64,000 nt of DNA, from NCBI GenBank assembly GCA_951230915.1, contig OX579641.1, positions 22,856,254 to 22,920,253 on the forward strand, given 5' to 3'. The DNA comes from Antitrichia curtipendula (taxonomy: Eukaryota > Streptophyta > Bryopsida > Hypnales > Leucodontaceae). Shown piece by piece: positions 11,603-24,200 of this stretch. How positions within the stretch are numbered: the first letter of the stretch is position 1; the number at the start of each line of letters is the position of its first letter. The position numbers and the translations under genes were made by a program. The notes beneath the pieces are model-generated. The model saw only the letters and a list, made by a program, of their open reading frames with translations, made no database searches and was not told the DNA's origin.

Positions 11603-14600
11603 TTAAGTGCAGTTTTGTATGAGGACATCCAGTTGCATTGTGGGTGGTGAGGCAGTTAGAATTTGGTGAAGGGGACTAGATTTCTACATTCATCCATTTC
11701 ACCATCCACATTTGGCTAATTCATTTCCACGAGTGGTCTTTCCATTATTGCCATAGTCAAAATAAAAATAAAGTAGTTTTTTAATTAAAAAACAACTCAA
11801 AAATTCATTACTCACACAATAGTGCCACAAAACAAAGCCCATGCATCCCTCTTTGCAAAGACCATTCTTATGGTATCATGAATGCAACCGAGGGATACAC
11901 GATCCTAGAGATCTCACTATAACAAACAAACAAACAAAACAAAACAAGTTACTGTGGGGATTCTAAATAGAAATGGAAATTTTTAGGTGCAGAAGACTAC
12001 TTATATTTGACAAAAAGTAAAGATTTATTTTCAATTGGTACAATTTGGCCCCATGATGCCCCCACAAAAGGATTTCAAGAGTACTAGCACTAGCACTAAT
12101 GACAATTGTAAAGAGAGAGAAGATAAAAATAAGGGTTGGCTTGACTTGTTTGACCCTGAAACGCTGAAGCCTATTATCGTGTGTCAAACATCAAAGGCTT
12201 GCATTATAGATGCTTCATTTTGCCATTGAAAAAAAATGGAATTTATATTTTTCATTTTTCAGAGATCCACAAAGATGTCATGTACATGCCCTAGAAGTTT
12301 TAAAATGTTTGTGAAAATTTGAAATTATTATGAATTTTTGAAGAAAAATAAAGGAAAATTCATATCAAATACAAAACAAGTTAAACAAATCTGAAACTTT
12401 TTCCATTAGTGTATATTAGAGTGTAGAACATAATGCTTTAATCCAAAATTTTGCATCATTATATAATTAAAAACTTTATAGAGCGTGGTAATAGATCAAA
12501 ATTTCAAATTCCAAACTCCAAATATACAATTTTGGGAATTTTACAAAAGTTCAAAATAATTGGAATAGAAAGTAGACTTAATAACTTTATTTCATTAGTT
12601 GGGCTCAAACTTGAAAAATATTATTTTAAGGCTAAAATTTAGATCAAGAACTTTGGAGGTAGGCATTGCTTAATACACTAGAAAAGCATCTTTTGCGATC
12701 CATGGATTTAGCATTTTTTTCTCTAGAATTTTTTTGTAGTTCCTCAATGAGGGAATTTTCACCACCAAATGATACATACACATTAAAAAAAACTCTTTAA
12801 GAAAATTAGATTGAAGTGTTTTTTTTCTAGATTGATAAAGGCTTGTTTGACTATTCATCAACCACTTCTTGGCTACATTCATTTGGCATTTCAAGGTTAA
12901 CCCTAAAATGACAAAGCTCATGACCATGTAGTCAAACATCAAAGGCCTCTACTCTCTAGATGCTTTGTTTGCCATTGAAAAATGAATGGAATTTTTATTT
13001 TTATTTTTCAAAGATTAATTCACATGTCTTCTATAAGACTTCAAAGTTCCAAATATATTTTGCAAAAATTTGAAAATACTACAAATTTTTGAATAAAAAG
13101 TGTTAAAAATTCATATCAAATACAATTATACAATATATGCTTAGAAATTAGAAATTTTCTTTGTAAGTGTACATTATAGTCTGGAACATCATGGTGGGAA
13201 AATTTTACCATGTCATTCTAAAATTCTAAAATTTGCACTCCATAATTATAGGTCCGAAGTTCAAATTCCTATAAAATATTTGTATTTTAGGAGTTTTTCA
13301 AAATTTTAGATTGGAGTAGTAACTAGATTTAATAATCTTCATTTCAATATTTAGGTTGAAGTTCAAATAAGATCATTTTTATGGCTTAAATTTAGATTTA
13401 GAGAAAAGAGCACAAATTGCCAAAACACACTTCATAGTGATCCATATTTAAAGAATCAACATTTCTCTAATAAATATTGCTACAATCAATATTATTCATT
13501 AAGGTTTAGGTATCCACATTTGCATACCAATCGTATCAATGAGTCCAAATTTTTTTGGATGAAAAGCAATTGTTTACCATTGCCTATAGATTGTAGAGCT
13601 TTCCATTCATCTACAGGATGTTTTTAGTCCCGATCGGGAATACATGGTTAACTCTTAAAAGAGTTGGAATTCACTATCTAGATTATGAATGTTTGAAGAA
13701 CTTATAGTTGGAGCCACATGAAATAGATATATGAAATACATCCAAATATGTTAAAAAAAACAATTTTTGTCTATTTTTCAACATTGCAACTAACATGGTC
13801 ACTTGGTGCTTCATGGATATTGTGTAAGGTTTAGAATGAGTTCATGTAGAGATGAGAAGAAATGAAAACTTGCAAAATAAAAATTTGATGTCTAGATTCT
13901 ATTCATATCATAATTCACTTTGCCAAAACCATTCAAAATCTATATGAGCCTCTCCACACTGGACTTATAGGGATTAAAATAACTATGGCTAATTGTGTCC
14001 AAATGAACAATTGAGCATCATTCTTATTTTTAAATTGTCTAATGTTTTGGTACATACTACATAGATCTTGTTGGAAATCAAATGAGGATTCTAGATTCTC
14101 TTTGTTAGCATTTTTTAGACCCCGAATGAATAGACTATGAATTTTCAAAGTGATGAAAATATGTAGATGTACCTTACTAACGAAAGACTTTAACCTATTC
14201 CGTAGCTTCCTAGCAGCTTGGACAACTTTTTGCCTAATAACTAATTAAAGTGCAAAAAATAATTAGGCAATCTAAAAAATAATATATTAAAACTAAGAAA
14301 TTAAGAAATTTATTTAAATTTTATTTAAAATAACTTAGGCATTCATCCCAGTTGTTCTTACAATTTTTGGATGGTTGTTGCTACTTTCATCTAAGGTGGC
14401 CACATTTACCTAAATCCTTGTCTTAACCTCCACCCCCTAAATTCTCTTTTTTGTATGTCAAGGTTTTGTTAAGTGTTAGGACTAAGATAGCCAACCAAAA
14501 AGTTATCAAAATTTTAGATGAATAATTGTATTCTTTGTTATCACAATTTCTTTAAAAGTCATTCATTGGACATTTAAATCATGATGGTCTTTACTAAATT

Positions 14601-14839
14601 AACCCTTGTAATCATATTTAGCTTGTGGAGGTTGATTTTCAAGGAATCTTAAAAATCAAATCTCTAATAAACAACTACAATCCAACTTTTCAAAACCACT
14701 CTCTTTAATTCCAAGAGAAGCATCTTTTCAAGTAAAGCAATGTATTTCAAATGACAATTTGAATGGGTGATTTTTGCATTTATGTAGAATTTTTGTTAGA
14801 ATTTTTGTACAATAACTTTGAGATTGCTAGTTGTCTTCA
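11603..14839. other. AT-rich region with a ~745-bp diverged tandem duplication
   Basis: The segment starting GTCAAACATCAAAGGC at about 12183 recurs at about 12929 and can be followed for some 450-480 bp (TTGCCATTGAAAAA, ATTTTTGAA.AAAA, TTCATATCAAATACAA, GTGTA.ATTA.AGT, GGCT.AAATTTAGAT). The copies are perhaps 70% alike by eye. Apart from this I see no transposon termini and no coding potential; small ORFs are AT-driven. Confidence 0.5.
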
Positions 14840-15663
14840 TCCCTAAAGTCCCAAGGTCTTTTTTCATTAAAAAACACTCAAAATTGTCATTTCTATTTCA
14901 AAGAGCAAAAAAATTTATAATAAAATAAAATAAAATAAATCATGAAATCTTGCACAAGACTAGTATAAAAATGTGTGGAAGAAATTTAAAAAAAATTTAC
15001 CACGTAGATTGCAAGATATTTGCATTTAAAGTTTAAGAATTTAACTTTGAGAGCATGTTTGTGACTAGATTATTTGACTTTGAATCTTTTTAGTTTAAAA
15101 TTTTGCACTTTAGATTTTGAATTAAAAAATTTTATGTTGAAATTCTAGAATTAAATTTTTTTTTTTTAAAGTATGAGATTGAAGGAAAAACTAAATTGTA
15201 GATAGCAATTAAACACACTAATTCCAATAGTGAAATTGTTCTAGCAGGCATATTTAACCTTGTGGAATTTATTTTTTTGAAATTGCAAAAATTGAGTTAA
15301 AAATATAATCAAATACATTATTTTGTTAATAAGTTACAATGATTGTTCAAAAAACAAGAAGCTCCATAATTTTCACGTCACCAATCCAAATGAAATGAAT
15401 TAAAGCTTTCAGAGTACACATAAATATAATCTATGAAAAAAAAATTCAAATTAATTTCAAATTTTTGTGGATTTTTTTGCAGTTTTGAGCTTATTGTAGC
15501 ATAATTTTTATTCCTAGGCACTGATCAAGATAAAAATTATATTCCTTGAAAGAAAATGTGTTTCTATTTTTTTCAAATTCAGAAAACCACCTCAAAATTT
15601 GAAGTTACTTAAGCCTACCCAAAATTCATTTTGTCCCCCAAGGGGACAGTGAAACTTTAGATG
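14840..15663. mobile_element. TTAA-flanked TIR element, long subfamily copy 1 (~824 bp)
   Basis: It begins TCCCTAAAGTCCCAAGG after a decayed TTCA and ends ...CCCAAGGGGACAGTGAAACTTTAGATG before TTAA (15664-15667). The order of internal phrases (TGTCATTTCTATT.CAAAGAGCAAAAA, TAGATTGCAAGATATTT, GATTGAAGGAAAAACTAAA, AAATTGTTCTAGCA) is shared with the copy at 18020-19383 and, inverted, with 29745-30527. See the better-preserved copies at 40393 and 50588 for the terminus. Non-coding. Confidence 0.65.
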
Positions 15664-15723
15664 TTAAGGAGGGAGAAAGTTCATTATTGATTGGTCATTT
15701 GTACAAGTTTATGATGCACGGTT

Positions 15724-16113
15724 GCTAGCATGTGAGCTTAGGATCTTGAGTCCATGAGCCTACAAGCCTAGGCTCTTATATTATAGGTATTTTCTTTGGT
15801 TATAGGTTATTTATATTATATATGTCTATGTTATAGGTACCTATGTTATTAAGCACCTTCTATGGTTATAGAATATTTATATTATAGTTGCCTACATTAT
15901 AGGTACCTATGTTATAGGCACCTTCCATCATTATGGAATATTCATATTATAGGTGTCTATGTCATAGGTACCTATATTATAAGCACCTTTCATGGTTACA
16001 TGATACTTATGTTGAAGGTACGTATGTTATAGGCACCTTCAATAGTTGTAGAATACCTACTTACATCTATGCTCAAAGCTTGTAGGCTCACATTTCTAGG
16101 CTTACATGCTAGC
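15724..16113. mobile_element. Inverted-repeat element (390 bp) enclosing a 65-bp minisatellite
   Basis: Terminal inverted repeats of about 36-44 bp start GCTAGCATGTGAGCTTAGG on the left; the right end, complemented, reads GCTAGCATGTAAGCCTAGA. Both arms run inward to GAGCCTACAAGC. Between them are four copies of a ~65-bp unit starting AGGTACCTATGTTAT.AGCACCTT at about 15836, 15901, 15966 and 16017. No target duplication is clear. Non-coding. Confidence 0.7.
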
Positions 16114-17530
16114 GTCATAGATTTATGATTCCTACAAAAGAAAGATTATCCAGTCAAAGTCTACATTGCCTAACCAAAATCTAAAATGCCAATTAAGGTT
16201 TAACCCCTACAAATCCCTTAACTCCAAAAGTAGATGCAAATTGGTCAAACTTGATTGTAACTTTCAAATTATGTTTTTTGAATAATTGATTTAAACTTAG
16301 AAAATGAAGCTTAAATTTTTTTGTTTTTACTTCACTTTGAAATTTTGAAACAAAAGAAGTTCAATGAATTCTTACAATTGCAAGGTTTGTGAGTTGGAAT
16401 CCAAATTATGCAACATTAAGTGTCTACTATTTTTATTTTCTACTCTAATTATTTTTAAATAAAATTAAAAAGAATGTTTCTTATTCTAAACTTCATTGTT
16501 CAAAAATCTCAAGTTACTTTAATATAAATTTGTTTGAAATTATTTCACTAATACATAAGTGAACTAAAATTTTTAATAATAAAAATATTAAAATAACAAA
16601 TATAGGAAAAGCTCTTCATTAAGAATGAGAAATGTAAAAATTCTTTGAATCAAATTTATAACATTTAGATTTAGCTTTATAATGGTCATTGACTTGAAGG
16701 TCATTACCAAGGTTGTTTTGGATAAATAAATACTTGAAAGTTTCACACTATTTTTTGTAGATACTTATATCATTTGAAAAAAAATTCAAATTCAAATAAT
16801 TAATTAATTACAATTAAATAATAATTAATATTTTATTTTTCATTTTGCTATAAAATTTATAACAATGACGATTTTTCACAAAAAAGCATTGAAATCTTTC
16901 ATATTGATAATAAATACATAGTCTCATGCAATAAAAATATTGGATTAAAATTTGAATATAATTTAGAAGGCTTAATTGAGCTCAAAATGATGTTCAATCA
17001 TATAGCAATAGAACTAGTCATTTAGGGTGTAATGAAATTTAAAAACAACAACACATTAGGTATATTAATAATCAATTGATCATTATGGAAAATTTAAAAA
17101 AAAATTGTATTAAATCTTTTGTCAAATTAATTTGGAATCATTGATGTTGATTAATTATAACAATACAAATTATATATTTAGAATCTAAAACTTGACATCA
17201 TTCATTTATTTTGTGTTTTTAATTACACAATAGTAAAGATAAAAATATATAGCAAAAGCATTCAAATTTTTTCTAAGAACTTATTTCTTTACACTAAAGA
17301 GACATTTTATTAACATTCTAGTCTTTTTTATATACTTGAATATAAAATTTTGACCACATTAATATAGATTTAGAACCTGATTTAGAATGTCTCAATATGA
17401 AGTTAACTAGAATTTTAGCAAGAAGTTTTTTTTTGAAAATAGGTAAGAATTAGCTATGTTTGAAAGGAAGATAGCCATGTTGTAGCTTTTCAAAGTAAGC
17501 TAGTGATTTTGTATTTATTTCATATTAAAA
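16114..17530. other. AT-rich intergenic region without recognised features
   Basis: Very AT-rich with frequent homopolymer A/T runs. I found no ORF with family resemblance, no paired inverted termini and no tandem repeat. Confidence 0.4.
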
Positions 17531-18019
17531 CACTACAAGAAAATGGGTACATTTATGACTATAGAAGAATGATTTTGGAATGACTAAATAATGACTTCGG
17601 CTCCCTAATTGCACTAGCACAAAGTGATTCTTAGCATTGGAGTCATCCTCCAATTGCCAAAGCGACTTTTGGATGAGGAATTGAAGAAATCCAAGTTTCA
17701 TTAGCAAGTTATTGTTTATAACATCATCAAACATCCAATGTGATTCCGCCGTGGAGGTCATAGTCAAAATACAAAAGCCTGAGTTTTTTTTGTTTTGAGT
17801 GTGCTTTACTTTGGGGCAACTTGTAAATGATTCCTGTATCATTGCACTATACGACGTGCTTTGACAATTCATTCATCTTTTATCTTTTCCCGGGGAAGTG
17901 GCCCTAAGAGACCACATTAGCTTCCAAATAGAGGAAAATAGTCCCCCCTAGAAATAACGATGGAAAACTCTATGTTTTTTTGCTTTGACCATCTAAGAAT
18001 GTGTCTTTTGTGTCTTTAA
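17531..18019. mobile_element. Possible CACTA-type terminus (single end)
   Basis: 17531 begins CACTACAAGAAAATGGG, which resembles the left terminus of CACTA/En-Spm elements. No matching inverted CTTGTAGTG end was found nearby, so no boundaries or target duplication can be given; the TTAA-flanked element at 18020 may have interrupted it. A 115-aa minus-strand ORF (17525-17872) covers this stretch but resembles nothing I recognise and includes the presumed terminus. Confidence 0.35.
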
Positions 18020-19383
18020 CTCCTAAAGTTCCAAGACCTTTTATTCATTAAAAGCCATTCAAAAACTGTCATTTCTATTGCAAAGAGCAAAAATATAATT
18101 TTTTTTTTTTGTATGTATCTAATTGTTGAATCTTATACTAGACTAGTGTAAAAATGTGTGGAAGAAGTTTCAGAAAATTTAAACATGTAGATTGCAAGAT
18201 ATTTACATTTATAGTGAAAAAAATCATTTTCTTTACACTAAGCTCGACTAGAGTTTTTGGCTTTGAATCTTCTTAAATTAAACTTTTTTCACCAATGATT
18301 TCTCTAATTTTTTATGTTGAAGAATTGAGCTGAAAGTCTAGAAAAAATATTAAAAAAAAAACCCTTAATTTTTATTCATTAAAAAATTATTAAGTAGAAG
18401 TAGGTTTAAGATTGAAGGAAAAACTAAACCGTTAATAGCTCTAAGATTGAATTGAAACACACTAGTTCCAATGGTGAAATTGTTCTAGCAAGAGATCTTA
18501 ATTGTATGAATTTTTATTTTTATTTTTTTAAATTGTAAAAATTAAATTCAAAAATGAATCCTATAAGTTATTTTTTCACAAAGATGCTTTGATTGCTCAA
18601 AAAACAAGATTGTTTATCACTTTCACATTAAAAAATTCAAATGGAATGAATCAAAGTTTCTTGTATAGATGAAAATACAATATATGAAGAAATAAATTTT
18701 AAAAAAGTTATTAAAGTTTTGTAGATCTTTTTTTCTACTCACCAAAGTAAAATTTGGGCTTATTAGAGTTATTCGTAAAGTAAACCGGAGTTTAGAGGTA
18801 AAACTGGGGTTTGAAGCCCTGCTTTATGTAAAAAAGCAGGTGAAAAAGTAAAAAGCTCGCGCAATCAACACTAGCAAAACAAAACTTGGGACCAAACTTT
18901 CCTTCGCATCGAAATGGTGCCTAAAAAAGTTTGGACCTGAGTTTACCTGTCACAGAAATTGTACATTGACAATTTGTGTGAATGGAGGGTGGAGAGGTTA
19001 TTTTTATAATGAAATCCACTGTTCTTTATGAACTCTCAAAGGATATGGGTTTATTTTAAGATTGAGCTCCTCCAAGCTCTTACAAGTTACTTACAACTCC
19101 AACCATTTACATATCCCATATGGGTTGCTTTACCTCCTTTCACCAATTTGTATAAGAGCTTGTTTAAAACTGGGTATCAAACTAGGGATGACTTTATGAA
19201 TAACTCTATTGTGCAATAATTTTTGCTCCCATGCATCGATTGAAATAAAAATTATACTCCGGAAAAGCTTATGTGTTAATCTATCTTCACAAAAAGTTTC
19301 AAGAAATTCCAACAAATATTGAGAGCATAGGAGCTTGCCCAAAATCCATTTTGTCCTTCAAGGAGACAATAGGACCTTAGGGG
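18020..19383. mobile_element. TTAA-flanked TIR element, long subfamily copy 2, carrying a nested insertion
   Basis: It is flanked by TTAA at 18016-18019 and 19384-19387. The left end is CTCCTAAAGTTCCAAGACC; the right end ...CAATAGGACCTTAGGGG. Subtracting the nested 441-bp element (18766-19206) leaves about 920 bp, in line with the copy at 14840-15663. It is homologous to that copy along most of its length, including the AAAATTATA-TCC-rich right portion. Non-coding. Confidence 0.75.
18766..19206. mobile_element. Nested TIR element with TA target duplication (441 bp)
   Basis: It starts GAGTTATTCGTAAAGT and ends ACTTTATGAATAACTC: 16-bp inverted repeats with one mismatch. It is flanked by TA (18764-18765, 19207-19208). 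The host element resumes cleanly on each side (GGCTTATT... / ...GTGCAATAATTTTT versus GAGCTTATTGTAGCATAATTTTT in the empty copy at 15.5 kb), which fixes the insertion. It is more GC-rich than its host and contains no transposase. Confidence 0.8.
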
Positions 19384-19387
19384 TTAA

Positions 19388-19954
19388 AATGAATTGAACA
19401 AAATCTATGTGAAATTTTTTTTGACTTGCCGTTCTATTGCAAAAAAATAGTGAATCTAATAAGTCTAAGTATATGCAATGACCATAGGGATGACAATGGT
19501 TATCCTACTTTGACTCATTACAAACTATCAAATGTAGTCCACCACAACATTGTCCACAAAACCTACATTTGAAGCTTTGCTGATTGGACATGCTTAATAA
19601 CATGGAAATTCATATAATTGAGATTTTTATGTCTTTCAATGAAATATCAATACACATGTACAATTGAAAATATTAAAAATAATGGGTAAGGTAGGAGGTC
19701 CAAAAACCAACCTATAAAACTAGTTTCTAAATGTGTTCCTTAAAATATCTATTATTGTCATTGATGAGATAGGTAGGCTTATAGAAACCATTTTTAGACC
19801 TTCTAACTTAATAACTTTTGTACAACATATCTATCACTATGTGGAAATGAGTCATTTTTGCATGTTCTAAATCCATCCTAGCTAGCAAACATAATGGATT
19901 CAAGTTAGTTCTTATCAATAGATTCAATCTCAATTTTGCAATAAAAAAAATCTA
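19388..19954. other. Short AT-rich spacer between two mobile elements
   Basis: Nothing recognisable apart from short A/T runs. No ORF or repeat that I can support. Confidence 0.4.
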
Positions 19955-20280
19955 TGGTAGTTGACCCATTTGCAACCAACCCTACAATTTCTAACTTGTA
20001 GACTACATTGTTTCTATGAAGTTGACACAATTTGAGGAATAGTTGTGGCACATTATGATTGACTGCAAGGCTATCAATATTGCAACCAACCCTTTGTCAA
20101 TTTTGCAATTAGCCTATGGTTAGAAATAGTTGAAGAGAATCTTCCACTAAAAAATTCTTAGTAATTACATTTTGTGTAATAAAATTCTAGAAAAATATAC
20201 AATCCTTCCAAATTCTATTTCTGTATTGTGCTCCAAAATATGCATAAATGCTTATGTGGTTGGAAATGGGTTGGCTGCCA
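19955..20280. mobile_element. Non-autonomous TIR element, TGGYAG family copy 2 (326 bp, TA target)
   Basis: Left end TGGTAGTTGACCCATTTGC, right end GGAAATGGGTTGGCTGCCA, flanked by TA (19953-19954, 20281-20282). It is inverted relative to the copy at 9178-9564, with which it shares internal GCAATATTG-TAGCCTTGCA and TCTTCCACT-AAAAATTC-type phrases (complemented). Non-coding. Confidence 0.8.
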
Positions 20281-20282
20281 TA

Positions 20283-21219
20283 AAGAAGTGTGTGTAAACA
20301 CCTTAGAGCTAAGCGTTCATTCATTTTCTGGACGATGCACAGCTTGTGAGATTTGGTTCAAATCAGGGTTTGCCCTCACAGGGATGCAACACGGGGATCC
20401 ATGTAAATGTCTCTGAGGTTATGGAATTTAAAGAAAATAAAAAGTGGCCCGCACATTTTTACGCCTGGTGAAGCTCGGTGCAAAGGCCTCATCAAAAGAG
20501 GCCCTCTGCACCAAACCCTCCCCCTTACAACATTTCAATATTTTCAATAATATCCCCCAAATGAAATATCCAGTACTCCCTCTGTCTCAATAAATCTGGG
20601 GTACTCCCACAGTGTTCCATTTGAGGACTGCACAGAAGGATTCTTTGTCATTCATCAGACACAAAACGTCGTTTATGGGTTAACACTACTACAATTAGAA
20701 TATGCATGGCACAAATTGTTATCAAGCACCCAGCCACTCCATTGTGACATGATGTAATTCGTGTCAATATTACTCATTGCTCATTTCATCTTTATCTTCC
20801 ATTCATGCACTCTTCCTCAATTTACCTCATTGCAAGGAAGTTGTACTTGAATTCACTGTGAAAACTGAAATCCTGCAATTTTGCACCATAACCCAAGCTG
20901 CCACAAGCAGCAGAAGACCTGATATTATGGGTCCATCACATAATCAGTACATGGTAAAGCTAAGATGCAGACACATGCAATGGAATCTGTTCACAATTTC
21001 ATATAAGCAAGTCTTCTTTGATGATCAATTCATCTATAAAAAAAAAGAGATTTGAACAAACAGCTAAACAAAGGAAGAAACATTTCAGTGATTCACAGGG
21101 CAATGGTCCACGTCAAGCAATGCAAAAATATTCAGAGCCTTACAAAATGAGATCACGCAGGTGAAAGGCTGGGAGCAGAGTAATCTGCAACTTGACGTCT
21201 CCGCCTTGGAGAGTTTCAT
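20283..21219. other. Downstream region of the FAM185A-like gene
   Basis: It includes a short perfect-looking hairpin at about 20480-20516 (GGTGCA.AGGCCTC, loop, GAGGCC.TCTGCACC) and the single Stowaway-like phrase CTCCCTCTGTCTCAATAA at 20577. The part next to 21220 should hold the 3' UTR of the minus-strand gene. No gene seen. Confidence 0.4.
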
Positions 21220-24200
21220 TTACTTGACAAAGCTGGGCAAGCTGCTGGCCATTGCAACATCAATCCAACTGCGCATCTTGACTTGAAGGGACCCTGAAGA
21301 AATTATCCTAATTTTACAAAATTGAGGTTCTGTGCTAGCTTGAGACGCCTCTTCTGACCTATTCGCACGACTATCATCGCCTTGCATCCCACCCCAAGAG
21401 TCCTGCCCTACAAAGGTGTATTGACCTGGTCGATTTGTAGCAGATAGTATTTGTGAAGTCTGGGCAATCTCTTTTCCCCCATTATACTCTACCTATAAAT
21501 AACATACCAACACAGCAACCATCCAGAACTGAAGTCACTTCATTGTTACAGTGTAAATCTGAGCTGGCAGAGACAAAAATTCTTGCTATCAGTAACCAAG
21601 CATATGCAGCAAGATAAAACCATGAAAGTACTCTAGACGATAGATTATGCAGGAAAGCGATTCAAACCTGTGCAGAAAGATTATTGGAGAAGTACAAAGT
21701 CACGCTTCCCTCGCTCGCGTCTATATCAATCTGATTGTCATCAAATACGATCAGTAGGAGGATCTGTCATTGAACTGACTACCTTGCAAACAACAGAGAC
21801 TGACTACATAGTACTATGAGATTCAAGAACAGAATAAGGAAACCCTTGATAACTTCGTAGGATAACAAACAAGCTATAAGGAATCTGGAGGTCAATCGAT
21901 TGCCAAACTACAAGGGAAACATCAGTTCATTCTTAACACCGACGTATCAATATTGGCACACTTTTTGGCGAACTGAGGTTCATATAGGTGCGCGAAGTTT
22001 CATTGTTTGCTGGCTACATATCGAGGTTTTAATTGAGAAAACTCCAGGAAGAAACTCAATGCTTACCTCTCGAGCATGCTCATGTAGTTGCAATGACACA
22101 GCGCCTCCACTCGTCACAACCTTTGCCTTACTGGGGAGAAGGCACATGAATCAGGACCTCAAATGAAAGATTTGAACACTTTCAAACTATGTTCATCATT
22201 TGGATTTCAGACTTTCAACGTTATCAAACCAAGGAAAACTAAGAAACGTTGAAGCTCAAAATTTGAAAGAAACCCCTTTGGCACACTGAATAGCTTATAC
22301 GGCTTGCAATCAGCACTTTGTAGTCCCCACCGCTTCGCATTGATGGGTTTCCATCTCAGGGTAGGAGCTTGGAGTGCAATAACCCTTTACTGTAAAGAAC
22401 CAGTGCTTCCACTGAACAGGAAAGGAATTGCAAGGAAACAGGATATTCAAGAGAGTAGTTCCAGTACCCATCTATTCCAGTTATCTGGACTGATCCACCG
22501 TCTGTTGAAACCTGTTTGAGCAAGACGAACGGACACGGTCAATGCTTACGCTCATACACAAGTGCACTGCTTCCACCTTACTTAAGATTCATTCAATATA
22601 AAGAGACTAAAGAACAGTCCCCATCGTAAGACATACAAACCGAAATGTCTTTGCAGAAATTAGAAATAATGCCGTATTAATTGCTAAAAATAAAGGCTTG
22701 ACATTCGAAGTTCACGTACCAAAGCACTATCTTGCGCTTGAATATGCTTCGCTTCAAATGAGCCACCACTTGATTTCATCACCACATCTATAGTGTAACC
22801 AAAAAAATGCAACATTTGAAAGTCAGTTCCTACGATGAGAAACACTTGAAGCTGCCATTGAAGTTTGGAGTTTAGGAGAAAGATAGTGTTTCGGTGCGTG
22901 AACTTGAAGGGACCTTTTGGACCTGTTCAGCAAAAGCATCAAAAGCATCAGCTAGAACGACATCACCATAGTGAAGAAGATCGACTACTTTTCTAAGACT
23001 AAGAGGTGCTTACCATTGCCGTAAAGAGATCCAACGTAAATATCGCCTCCGCCAGCATCCATATCAATGGTGTTGCCCACTAGCCGTTTTATTGAAACAT
23101 CACCCCCCATTGTTTTTATCACTGAATCTGCAGAAACCTGGCACAGGAAGGTAGTACACAACAGCATGAATAGACAAGCCATTGTCCGCTTCCCAAGCTT
23201 AATGCTAAGAGCAAGAAACTACCGCAGCGAATTACTGTTTCGGACGAGCGCTGATTCTTCAAGATAAGTGATCGGCTATACACAGATTTACAGGTTGCTG
23301 AAAATCAAGAATCATTAAAGACAACTTGAATGCCTGAAAAAGCGTGTGAAAACCTTACCAAGTCAGCTGTGAAACAACCTCCATGAGTCAGAATTTTGGC
23401 CGCTCCTCCTCGCATATCACCTTTTGTAAGTAGAGGCAAGACAAGGATGCCCATATCAGTGTTCAGCTCTGGGTTCAGACGAAGGCTAGATCTTAAGGTG
23501 CATCACATCGATCAACAGCGGAGTCTCACCAAGTGTCACATGGCCACCAGAAGTCTCAACGTTCAAGTTCCCTTCTCTCTGCAGAAACTCCACACATGAT
23601 ATCCACATCAGAAAAGTGGTGGAGAAGAGACATGTCTATTTTATTGAGTACCCAATGTCACGACCCACTGTCACGTTTTCATCCTTAGAAATTTTCATCA
23701 GAAGTTTTGGAAGTACTATTGAGTTTAAAATCCAGTTCCAAATCTTGCAACGCGTTGTACTACTAGTTAAAGCGTAGGTACAAAACTCATGAGAGTGTCA
23801 ACATTCAAGGTTGAATTCCTTTTGTAAATGCTTCAATATATTCCTTGCTCACAACAAATCGCGGAAAAACAGTAGCACGAACTAGTTGACTGATCCACCA
23901 TCACACTCAGTGATTCATGACACAACATACAACTCGTAAAGCAATGCCATGGTTTAAAGATTGTTTTGCCTTAAGAACAGAATTCGCTTGAGACAGTCAC
24001 CATAAATCTGAGCTGAGTTAAGAGGGTATTTCAGCAATTACAATTCATCTCTAAGCTAAGGAAATACCTAAAAAGGCCACTTCTTGAAAAGTTGACCATG
24101 TGACGGTCCTCACCAGACTTTGAATGCGAACTGGATTCTGCTTGGTCTCCACAAACAAGCTGCACCAACGTGCAGGCATGGCTGCCCTTACACCCTCCAG

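Noticed and set aside
12451..12942. Short ORFs on both strands in AT-rich DNA
   Set aside because: Composition-driven; no homologous protein in the diverged second copy of the duplication.
20577..20594. Stowaway-like end CTCCCTCTGTCTCAATAA
   Set aside because: No inverted partner end within 1 kb and no paired TA flanks; one 18-bp match is not enough.
22985..23182. 65-aa ORF starting MACLFMLLCTTFLCQVSAD, looking like a signal peptide
   Set aside because: The hydrophobic start is intron sequence; the true exon begins at 23137 after CAG and continues the FAM185A frame.
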